A DNA stretch of 64,000 nucleotides. It comes from Pilaira anomala (Eukaryota > Mucoromycota > Mucoromycetes > Mucorales > Mucoraceae). The translations under genes and the position numbers were made by a program. The stretch spans positions 248,001 to 312,000 of the forward strand of contig JAIXMQ010000027.1 of the NCBI GenBank assembly GCA_025716855.1, given 5' to 3'. The notes below the pieces were generated by a model that worked only from the letters and a program-made list of their open reading frames with translations, was not told where the DNA came from and did no database searches. Position 1 is the stretch's first letter, and each line of letters opens with the position of its first letter. Below are positions 9,624 through 19,122 of this stretch, in pieces.

Positions 9624-11179
9624 ATGAAACTAGAACAGAAAGATAGTGACCAACAATTAGATGGTTTGGATACATTGTTTTTAAAATGCGAGCATTCAAG
9701 ACGGTTAATGACTGTATCTTCTTTATGGACATTTGAACATTGTTTGGATGCAAAAAAAGTGTATGGAATCCTGGATAGATTATGTCAAGCATATCCAAGG
9801 TTTGCAAGAGTGCCACGCCACGAGTCATTTTTAGAGACGGCACATTGGACTGTGCCAATGGGTTGGTCACCTGAAGATAATCTTGTATTACATACTTTGG
9901 TAGAACCAACCCAGGCATCACTTCAAGCCTACTGTAGTCGACAGGCAAGAAGAAGAAGAAGAAGAAAAGAGAGAGATTTGATTAATTAAACTTTTTTTTT
10001 TTTTAGATCGCTCAACCCTTTGATTACACTAAACCACTTTGGGAACTTCATGCAATTTCGGGACTCCAAGGAGAACAATGTGCATTATTCTGGAAAGCAC
10101 ATCATTCGATATCAGATGGACAAGGCTTTATACGTGCTTTACTGAGCACGACCTCATTGGACGATTCACTTAAACAACTTGAAACGAAAATACCACACCG
10201 TCACCATAAACGTAAGAAGAGCAGTAGTATAAACAAGAAGATACCTAAGCCAATTCGAGATATGGTGCCAAACTATATCACCGCGTTTATTTTATGGGTA
10301 TGGGATTTCTTGTATCAAGCACGATTATTGTGGATCTCATTTTATCATGATTTTTATTGTTCGATTGTATCTGGATTTCCTGCGACTCGAAAGGACTTGA
10401 ATTATCATGAATTACAGTCGTTTGAAAAAGAAATGGCTTGGTCGGAAGATATCCGGATGCAGGATATTAGTTTGGTTCGACAAGTGTTTGGGGGTACGTT
10501 GAATGATGTCATGTTGACTGTCATTACAAGATGTGTCAAACACTATCTTGAAAATAATTCTATTAGACATGATGATTATCTTAACTTTATTATTCCAATT
10601 TCATTACGTGAATCCAACGATTGGAGGTATAAGAAATAGTTTTGTGTGTGTGTGTGTGTGTGTTTATTTATTTACTTTTTTTTTTTCCAAAATAGTTGTC
10701 GTAATGTGGTGAGTGGTAGTTGGGGATTTTTCTCAATGAAAGACTTGGATACAAAACACCTGATCAATCAAGTACGTACAGAGATGTTGGGCATAAAAAA
10801 CTCGTACATGACACGTATTTTATACGACTGTGTAGGACTTGTTTGGGGTCATGCTCCTGGATTAACTCCACCTGCCAGTGTCTATAACCACATTTGTGAT
10901 ATCTCACACGGTGTCTTTACAAACGTACCAGGACCTACACAACCCATCACCTTTGCAGGTCAACAAATTCAAGAATATCGTACCTTTCCTCCTCAATCTG
11001 GTAAAGGTTCGATCGGGATTGCTTTAGTTTCTTATAATGGAAACGTGAGTATTGGTGCAATTGCTGATGTGCATCGAAAATACCCAGGTTTAGCGGATGG
11101 GGTCTGTGGACGGTTTAAAGATGAATTCAAGTTTATACTTGATGAAGCTAAAATGGAACTTTCAAAGAAGGAATATTAA
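9624..11179 (+). CDS. WSD1-type wax ester synthase / diacylglycerol acyltransferase
   Basis: Three exons: 9624-9944, 10007-10626 and 10696-11179, giving 474 residues. Residues 139-145 are HHSISDG, the HHxxxDG acyl-transfer motif, preceded by PFDYTKPLWELH, the usual substrate-channel segment. The C-terminal half (NVPGPTQPITFAGQQI, then GSIGIALVSYNG and IADVH...) is the DUF1298 domain of the same family. Such enzymes join acyl-CoA to long-chain alcohols or diacylglycerol to make storage lipid, usually at the ER or lipid droplet. The length fits the family. The first intron must use a GC donor (CAG|GCAAGA) to keep the frame; the only nearby GT donor gives an early stop. The exact acceptor alcohol is not known. 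Confidence 0.88.
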
Positions 11180-12113
11180 AGTTTATTATGTAATGCAAAA
11201 TTGTATAAATAAGATCCTCCTCCTTTTTTATTTTATATTGAATAAAAAGTATGATTTAGTTCAATCTAAGGTAAAAATCATCATGAATTGTCTTTTATGC
11301 ATTTAAAAAAGAATACAGGTTTATCTTGTATAAAAGTATTATGGAGGGGAAATGAGAGCTTATCTACTTTATACAATTACCTATCTTCTAACGAGTGAGA
11401 TCGTGGGGGGGGGGGAGGGGACAATCAATTTTTGTGGTGAAATGCATATTGAGGTATTTAATCATCAGGGCAATAAGATAATCGCTCTTGATGAAAGGTT
11501 AATAGAATTTAACTCGGGGTCCTCTCTTTCTCTTTCTAATCGGCTAATAAGTAAAACACGCCTTTACTACAAGAAAAAACCAAAATTTTGTTTGTTACAC
11601 ACGGTTCAAACCAGAAAAAAAGTCCAATTTCTTATAGAATTGAAAGTGTCTAGAATAATTGAGCTTCGAACTTATTGTTTGCAGGAGGAGAGAGACTTTT
11701 TCGGGAATATTTGAATCTTAGAGTTATAAAATGCAATGTAAATGCAAATAAAAAAGGGTTGGGGGGAAGGGAGTACAAAAATAATTGATTGGCTTAAACT
11801 CAATGTTTACTTTCTATCGGGTGTGTCAACCGAAATGCTTACCGAATTAAAAAAAAGGGTTTCGGTTAGTACTGATGGAAAAGGATTATAACATGACTAC
11901 TCTTTTTTTTTTTTTTTATAAACCCCAAATATGCAGAAAAATCGTTTTTTTTTTTTTTTGGTCACAGAGAAAAAATGTACGAAATCATCAGGGTCCTTTT
12001 TTTTTTTTTTTTTTGGTGTTTAAATATAAAGTTTTGGTTCCTGGGGTAATAAATTCACACGGTTACGAGAAAAAAAAATACTTGTTATTTTAGAATGGAA
12101 AAGAAAGAGAGAA

Positions 12114-12174
<61 letters not shown>

Positions 12175-12443
12175 CAATAAGATTAAAAAAAAAAATACAA
12201 ACAATAATAAATGGGGAAAAAAAAAGCAACAATTGGGGCGCGGAGCTTTTGAGTGGTGACCCTTTTTTGGTCTTTTTTCGTGGTCCTGTGTGTTTAGTTG
12301 CTGCCTGTTGTTGTGGGTGAATGTTGTACTGTGGCTTTATTAATATAAAAAGAAAGATTGTGGGGAAAAATAGAATAATTATACTCTTTCTCTTGTTTCC
12401 CTTTTTTTTTTTTTTTTTTTCGTATATATATATATATTACAAA
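11180..12443. other. Intergenic, homopolymers and (GA)n
   Basis: No supported gene. It has a G-run at 11405-11420, T-runs at 11899-11918, 11945-11960 and 11997-12015, a GA microsatellite at about 12106-12170, and poly-T plus alternating TA (12402-12437) just upstream of the next start. The 120-codon frame at 11352 has no protein-like character. Confidence 0.6.
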
Positions 12444-13173
12444 ATGAGCTTGATATTAAATGATATTCATTTACCAATGTTGATTAAATCTACCTTGGCC
12501 GAACATTCACAATACAATACTTTACCTTGGAATAATTTGGATCAACTATCATGCTTATGGAGTGGTAAAGTAGTATATAATAATATATTAAACTTATAAC
12601 TCATTTTCTTATATAGTATTCACAAAATGTAAAAGAAATATTCGAGATGGATTTCGATTAGAGAACCTTTCATGGCGATTATGGTATAGACAATCTGTAT
12701 TACAAAAGAAGGCAGAACCAAAGACATTAGAAGATATCGATATTTCTTCTTCTTCTTCTTCAAAACCAAAACAATTAACTCGAACAAAGTCTTTACCTGA
12801 CTTTTCACCATGGTCTCAACAAAAGAATGAAACCAACTTAAATAATACAAGACAAAAGTTTTATATCCCTACACCTTCATTTGAATTAGATAACCCATTA
12901 GAAGAAGAAGAAGAATCATCATCTGAAGAAGAAGAAGAAGAGGAAGAGGATGACTCCCTGACATTTTCAAAAAAGAATATGATAAATAGTTTATCCGTGA
13001 CTGCATTATCTAATAAGCCAGTTTCCTTGTTATCAGATATGCTACAAAATACCGTAAAAGAAGAAGAATCAAATTCCGGTCTTCGCCGATGTCAGTCTCG
13101 TTACTGTCGTCTTGATCAATTTTTCTTGAACGCTAATAACGATACAACAACAACAACAACAACCACAGCCTAG
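12444..13173 (+). CDS. DUF1752 / GATA_AreA-domain protein without a zinc finger
   Basis: Two exons, 12444-12564 and 12617-13173 (225 residues). Across the junction the protein reads LPWNNLDQLSCLWSVFTKCK, then RNIRDGFRLENLSWRLWYRQ. This is the N-terminal domain (Pfam GATA_AreA/DUF1752) found in AreA-like nitrogen regulators and in stand-alone fungal proteins. The middle is acidic (EEEEESSSEEEEEEEDD) and the end is a short Arg/Cys-rich helix (RRCQSRYCRLDQFFLN) before a Thr tail. No GATA finger follows, so it is a stand-alone version. A role in nutrient or stress signalling is inferred only. Alternating TA lies about 15 bp before the ATG. Confidence 0.82.
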
Positions 13174-13299
13174 AAGAGCCCTTTTTTTTTCTCTCTCTCT
13201 CTCTTTGCATCTTCTTGCAAATATACATATATATATTCCTCTCCCTTTTTTAAATAATTATTTATTTCAACTATACACTAATAAAACAAATTCATATTA

Positions 13300-14577
13300 T
13301 CACCAATCCGACATGGGTATAATACGACATACACCTCCTAAATATACATCTGTATTGACTTGAGCAGCCCAAGCAGCCGTTTTTAAAAAATCATCATGAT
13401 GTTGACCTACTAAATAATCCATTCTAGACAAGATGATCCAATCCATAAAAGTTCTAGCATAATCTCTTTTGATTCTATCCTCTTGCTTATCAAATATACT
13501 ATGATCCAAACTATGTTCAGGTACTTGATTTAAATCTGCAAAACCAAATCCTTCTGCAACAGCATGAATTGCGATAGAAAAGGTTCTTAATTTATTTCTA
13601 ACCTTATTAAATAAATTTCGATCACTTGAAGATAAAAATACATGACAACTGGATTGTTGTAATAAACATGTATTCACTACATGATTTATTAAACATTCTA
13701 AACCTTCATCTAAATCAATACGTAATCCTATCCTAAACCAATCCAATTCTTTTCTTGTTGTAGCTTCTTCTTCTTCTTCTTCTTCTTCTTCTGTATCTAT
13801 TCTTCCTCCCATAATATCTCTATAACTCGCTAATTGTGTTCTTAAAAAGTGTGGTTCAGGTGTAGAAAATAATAATCGGGTTGCTATCCAAAACCAATCT
13901 GATTTTTGTTCAAGATGATTTAATCTATACCTATCCCTTCCATATTTTAAACTTGGATTTTCTGCCATCGATATCCAACTGGTACTCTTTGGCCAATCTG
14001 TGGTGCTGACAATCTTGATCTGACTATAATTCTTTTTAAAATCTATCGAAATCAATTCATCCGTTGTCAATAAAACATGGACAGTATCTGTTGTTGTTGT
14101 TGTTGTTCTTTGTTTATAGAAATAAGCTTGATCTGTATTCATACTCATATAAGCTGGTGAAGACATAAAGAACCATTCAAACTTGATTGGATCTTGCATA
14201 TCATACGCAAATGCTGATCCCGGTTGTAACATTGAAAAAAAGTAGGCGTTTGTAATATCCAATAACCTTTCACCTAATCTCTTCTTTTTATCTTTTGTTG
14301 TTGTATAAAGTATTAATAAGGGTGGTGTAGAATAATGGGGTGTTCTATTGGCTACATAAGCTAATCGAATATGTGCTAATGCTGAATTCAATAATTCTTG
14401 ATGACTATGTGTTAATCGATTATACCTATTAGCAGTAGTAGGTTGTACAATTTTTGTGGTACTACTACTACTACTACTATTAGGTAAGGATGAAAATGAT
14501 AGAAATAAAATCAAGAATAAAAAAGATACAAATAAACTTATCCAACTCTTTCTTAAAGTACTTTTTGAAATACTCAT
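13300..14577 (-). CDS. Type II membrane protein, fucosyltransferase-like
   Basis: Single exon, 425 residues from MSISKSTLRK. A longer frame with upstream in-frame ATGs crosses poly-T and is unlikely to be translated. Residues about 11-32 form one membrane anchor (WISLFVSFLFLILFLSF), followed by a Ser-rich stem. The lumenal part has GERLLDITNAYFFSMLQPG near its start, VFLSSSD in the middle, and TFMDWIILSRMDYLVG with a TAAW near the end. This order resembles GT-B fucosyltransferases (GT37/NodZ-like: a G(x)RL loop, a V..SSD strand, then DW..LS..D..V). A Golgi glycosyltransferase is inferred. The acidic E9 run near residue 280 comes from a GAA repeat. Confidence 0.55.
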   Translation of the reverse strand: MSISKSTLRKSWISLFVSFLFLILFLSFSSLPNSSSSSSTTKIVQPTTANRYNRLTHSHQELLNSALAHIRLAYVANRTPHYSTPPLLILYTTTKDKKKRLGERLLDITNAYFFSMLQPGSAFAYDMQDPIKFEWFFMSSPAYMSMNTDQAYFYKQRTTTTTTDTVHVLLTTDELISIDFKKNYSQIKIVSTTDWPKSTSWISMAENPSLKYGRDRYRLNHLEQKSDWFWIATRLLFSTPEPHFLRTQLASYRDIMGGRIDTEEEEEEEEEATTRKELDWFRIGLRIDLDEGLECLINHVVNTCLLQQSSCHVFLSSSDRNLFNKVRNKLRTFSIAIHAVAEGFGFADLNQVPEHSLDHSIFDKQEDRIKRDYARTFMDWIILSRMDYLVGQHHDDFLKTAAWAAQVNTDVYLGGVCRIIPMSDW

Positions 14578-14825
14578 TTCGTTTTTTTTTTTTATTCGAG
14601 ATGAAAGAATAAAGAAGAAAAAAAAAAAAAAAAGTAGTTTAAGGAGAACTTTGGTTTTTGTTGTTATTTTCATCCCTGTGTCACGTGTCAGCCTTTCATA
14701 ATGACCCACCCCCCTATTTATTATTATTTCTAGCAAAGTTCATCTAAAACACAACAACATAATAAACCAGATAAACTAATGGAATGGAATGAGTTTTTGA
14801 TATTTGTTGATTTATCTTTAATATC

Positions 14826-15085
14826 TTACCAAGCCCAACAACAACTACTATCTTCCTTTTGTTGAGGTTGTTGTTGAACATATACTGTTTGTGGTGGAGG
14901 TCTATATAGAATTACATAAATAATTATATAATGTAATAAACAAATAAATATACACTTATTTACTGAGGTTGATAATAAGGCTGTGAATTTGCTGCTTGTT
15001 GTGGATACTGTCCTCCTTGATATAAATCTTGTGGTGGTGGTGGTACGTAGTAAGGTTGTTGAGGTGGTTGAGGTGGATAAGACAT
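14826..15085 (-). CDS. Small Pro/Gln/Tyr-rich protein with Cys-Cys tail (CYSTM-like)
   Basis: Two exons, 15085-14964 and 14901-14826, encoding 65 residues; the intron is GTAAAT...TATATAG and phase is kept. The protein is MSYPPQPPQQPYYVPPPPQ, then tracts of Gln, Pro and Tyr, and ends KEDSSCCWAW. Short, Pro/Gln/Tyr-rich proteins ending in a Cys-rich hydrophobic motif are typical of the CYSTM/stress-associated group, where the cysteines are often lipid-modified. No reaction is known. It shares a 520-bp divergent upstream region with the GT49 gene. Confidence 0.72.
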
Positions 15086-15608
15086 TTTGACAAAAAAAAA
15101 AAAAAAAATTCCCCGTTAGTAGAAAGAAAGAGAGAGAGAAAGAAAAAAACAGAAGAAAGGGCGGAATTTTTATCCATATTACTACATATTACACACGTTC
15201 GTCATTGTCGTACTACCACAATTATTTTAGACTGAATGAGACAGATTTTTTACAACATTTTTGATATTGAAGCGTATCACCATGACACCATTTGCATCGG
15301 CTATATTGTTACCGCGTCATGATTAACGACGGCTGTCATTTTTTTTTTTTAATACATTATTACTTGTGGAATCCAGACCTACTTGGTAATTAAATTATTG
15401 ATCTGTGTTTTAAAAAAAATGAAAATCTTCTTTTAGGCTCCTTTTTTTTTGTTTGGTTGCAAAGTCTTCTTCTTTCAACCCCTTTCCCCTTTTCTTTTTC
15501 TTTTTTTTCTTAAAGAAAAAAAAAATAAAGGTTTCTCCTTATTAAAAGAAAGAAAGAAAGAAAAGAAAAAAAAAGTACGGTAAATTTTTTTGTTTTGTTT
15601 TTATCATC
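15086..15608. promoter_or_regulatory. Shared divergent upstream region
   Basis: Region between the start codons of the small Cys-tail protein (-) and the GT49 gene (+). It holds poly-A/T tracts, GA/CT-rich stretches (15120-15160, 15540-15575) and no open frame. Promoters of both genes must lie here; no specific site was identified. Confidence 0.45.
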
Positions 15609-17176
15609 ATGGAAGCATCAAGTAAAATACATCGAGATGAAAAGTCGAGTTCATATGTGAATCGAGTGAATGGTTGGATTGATCAATATATATTACAACA
15701 ACCTTTATTACCTCAACAACAACAACAAACAACAACAACAACACAACCAAAAAGTATTTTAAAATCTGGCTGGTTTAGATTTCTTGTGGTTATCTATATA
15801 TCTTTTTCTGTATTATTTACTGCCGTTCATTTTTCTTCTTGGGTATTTACTGGATCTAGTCGAGATGCATGGACTTACCAACGTACCTATGATCCACGTA
15901 AGTTTTATCATCACAAATAAAAAAAAAAAAAATTAATATTAAAATATTCTACTTTTTACAGTTGAGCCTTATTCTTTAGTCACAGACATGTCACATGGAT
16001 TAAAAATGTCTAAACTCTTTTCACAAGCTCATTATGACGCACTTAAATATATTGAACCTTACTGGCAAAAAGCACAACAAGTACCTAATCCATTGGATGT
16101 AACAATTATCACTACTTCTACTCCTGAGACTTGGACTGACTTGGTTAATTTAGCTGAAAATTGGAACGGTAAAAAAAAAAAAAAAAGATTTTTGGGCTAA
16201 ACAGGGTAAATTAAAATATTATATTTATTAGGCCCAATCTCCGCCACATTACATTTATCTAAATTTGAAAAGGAAAGTGTCAAAGCCAAGATTGAAACGG
16301 AATATCAAGCAAATCCTTCCTTATTTAAGAACGTAGATCTTCATTTAGTAGAAACACCCGGAGTAAAGCAATCAGTTTCAATCATGGTACCATTAAATGT
16401 AGAAAGAAACTTGGCTCGAGTCTATGCACGTACCGATCACGTTTGTGATTTACCCTTAAATACTTTACTTGCAACTGATTTACGTCAAACCTTGACGATC
16501 AATCAAAACAAGTATGCTCAATTGATGAAAGCCGGTGATATGTTGGTCATTCCTACATTTAAGCATACGATCGGTCATGAATTACCTCGTACCAAGAAGG
16601 AATTAGTAGGTCTCGTTCAAAATGAAAAAAGTTTAGCGTTATATGATCCACATTATGATCTCAATCAAGGTCCTACCGATTTTGAAACTTGGAAAAATTC
16701 AAATAACCTTTACAAGGTAACAAAGTATACTATGGAATATGAACCCATCGTCATTCAAAGTAAGACCGTTCAACCTTGGTGCTCCGAAAGATTCGTTGAT
16801 AAACGTTCCGCTTGTCTTTTATCAAGTTATTTAGCTGGAAATGACTTTTTAGTTCTTCCAACCGATTTCGCCGTTTATAAGCCAAATGCTGCTGCTAATG
16901 CCGTTATCTCGGATCTGGATGTAAGTTAAATTATTATGTGTGTGTGTGTGTGTGTATACATATATACTTATCTTTTTTTTTTTTTTTTTTTTTTTGTATT
17001 AGAACGTCATTGAAAAGAGATTATATGCTAAATTTTATTGGGAACAATGTGTATATCAAGGTAGACAATTAGACGCTTTAGGTCTTTGGAATACGATTAA
17101 ATCTGAACATATTAGACAACAATGTTCTAGAGTAATTCAAAACTGGGGAAAAGGTTTAATTGGTAAACCAGAATAA
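15609..17176 (+). CDS. GT49 (LARGE-like) glycosyltransferase, type II membrane protein
   Basis: Four exons: 15609-15897, 15962-16168, 16232-16920 and 17003-17176 (452 residues). A cytosolic Gln/Thr-rich head is followed by one membrane span (residues about 54-76, FRFLVVIYISFSVLFTAVHF). Lumenal motifs VTIITTSTPETW, ENWNGPISATLH, NLARVYARTDHV and PWCSERFVDKR...YLAGNDFLVLP match Glyco_transf_49, the family of LARGE/B4GAT. Many copies of this family are known in Mucoromycota. Where family members usually carry a DxD-like motif after N.AR.YA.TD, this protein has VCDLPLNTLLATDL, so metal binding is uncertain. The junctions are all GT-AG and in phase. Confidence 0.8.
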
Positions 17177-17322
17177 AAATAGATTTTTTTTTTTTTTTTC
17201 AGACTCATATTAAACCCGGACTTTTTATTTATTTATTTATTTATTTATTTTTGCGTCTCTCTCTTTGTTTTTTTTCTTCTCTCCTTCTTTTTCTTTTTTT
17301 TTTTTTTTTTTTGTTATTTGCA

Positions 17323-18452
17323 ATGAATAGAGAACAACCTAATTATAATACAACTCATTATCCTTATAAAACTGAACCTAGATTTCAGCCATTCACCGAG
17401 AACCCTGTTCAAACAGAAGACTTTGTTAATCCAACTTATCGATCTATTGGTTTGGATGAACGTGAAAAGAGGTAATGAAAACAAAAAAAAAGGGGGTGAT
17501 AAAACAACAAACTAACAACTTATATTCAAAAAAAAAAAAGAACATATGAACTTGTCGTTTGTCAACAACCTCTTCATGCACGTATGTGTGGATTTGGAGA
17601 AAAAGATAGAAGACCAATTGACCCACCACCTATTGTTCAATTAATTGTAAAGCAACAAGGACAAGAAAATCCTGTAGATGTTCAGTAAGCATTAAAAAAA
17701 AAACATATATATCAAAAAAGAAAGAAGATTTAAAAAATCAAGTTAGAATGTTACAAATTCCATTTTTTGTACTTCATGTTACTTTATGGTCGGATGATCG
17801 TACTGAAGAAAGAAATATTATCTCTAACCCACCTAAATGTACTCGCGTCTTGATGGGTTCTTTGGTGAGCTCTCCTAGTTTATTAAAGAATCCGGAAGGT
17901 GAACAGGGTCTTTATTTCGCTTTTCCTGATCTAAGTATTCGTACCGAGGGTCGATATACACTTCGTTTCAGTTTAATGAAATTAGCAAAGTAAAAAGTTA
18001 TAATGATTATTCATATTCACAAAAAAAAAAAAAACTTACATTATTGTACCTTTAGTTCTGACTTTCAAGAAAATGCAAAATCTAAAATCGTAGCTCAAGT
18101 CTTTTCTGACCCATTTACAGTTTATTCTGCAAAGAAGGTAAAAAAAAACATATATTATGACTACATCAAATAATTGACCAACTTGACTTTTCCTCTTTTT
18201 TTTTAAAAAAAAAAAATATATATATATAGTTCCCAGGAATGACAGGTAAATAAAAAGTGATTGAATTTGTTACCATGGTTACTGACTTTTATATATATAT
18301 AATAGAATCCACTGAATTATCTAAAGCATTTGCAAAGCAAGGATTAAAAATTCCTATTCGTAACGATGGTAAAAAGAAGAAAAAGAAAGCGTTTGATTTC
18401 CATTGTTCTAACTTTTTATATATATTTAGTACGTGCAAGAAAAACAGATTAA
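17323..18452 (+). CDS. Velvet-domain regulator (VelB/VosA type)
   Basis: Seven exons: 17323-17471, 17541-17684, 17747-17989, 18056-18137, 18230-18245, 18306-18368 and 18430-18452, 239 residues. The velvet hallmark is clear: [32 protein letters not shown], then [41 protein letters not shown], and the end [18 protein letters not shown] with KIPIRNDVRARKTD. Velvet proteins bind DNA through an NF-kB-like fold and link development and secondary metabolism to light or nutrients. It is almost only the velvet domain, so VelB/VosA-like rather than VeA-like. Exon 5 is only 16 nt. Exon 7 replaces a read-through frame into poly-Lys and was chosen because it restores the usual velvet ending. Confidence 0.9.
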
Positions 18453-18487
18453 CAATTATTTGTTTTATCTATTTTTCGTTTTTTTTT

Positions 18488-18519
<32 letters not shown>

Positions 18520-18577
18520 TTTATTTTATTATGCAATAATAAAGAAACAAAGAATTATAAAATAAACAAATCTGTCA

Positions 18578-18613
<36 letters not shown>

Positions 18614-19122
18614 TGAATGATTATTTTATATCATTAAACCTTGTCTGTGCCAGAAAAAAAAAATAGACGTTTATCAACCCGCAAGATCGTCTTACTAGTA
18701 CAAAGGAGAGAGAGAGAGAGAGAGAGAGAGAGGATCGAGACAACAACACACTATACTATTTATACAACAAAGAAGGTTGCTGATCTTTTTCTTTTTTTTT
18801 TTCAACTCCTGTTTGTACAAGAGTATATCATATAGGAGTGCATCACTTTTCTTTTAACCAAGTCATCTGATTTACCCGCTCAAACAAGTTTTTTTTTTTT
18901 TTTTTAGACTATATAATAGTACCTGGATTTCGTTTGATTTTTTTTTTTTTTTTTTTGATTCTCTCTCTCTTTTTTTTTCTTTTTTTTTCTCGTCTTATTA
19001 TCTATATAAACCTCTTTTTCTTGTACGAATTGACTTTTTTTTTTTTTTTCATTAAAAAAGAAGAAGAATTTAGAAAGTGAGATAAAAAAAAAAATAGATT
19101 CTCCAAATAAAAATAAAATAAA
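18453..19122. other. Intergenic / promoter of the TBC gene
   Basis: Poly-T (18480-18523), poly-A (18580-18610), GA repeat (18706-18732) and several T-runs up to 19048. No gene seen. TATATAAACC near 19001 may be a TATA element for the TBC gene. Confidence 0.5.

Noticed and set aside
11352..11714. 120-codon frame downstream of the acyltransferase
   Set aside because: No family resemblance, crosses a G-run, composition is not protein-like.
12020..12232. 70-codon minus frame over GA repeat
   Set aside because: Repeat artefact (SL repeats).
14578..14736. Upstream extension of the fucosyltransferase-like frame
   Set aside because: Passes through poly-Phe from a T-run; the downstream ATG gives a normal membrane anchor.
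18246..18565. Read-through frame of the velvet gene into poly-Lys/Phe
   Set aside because: A GTAAAA donor and TATTTAG acceptor restore the typical velvet ending and avoid homopolymer coding.
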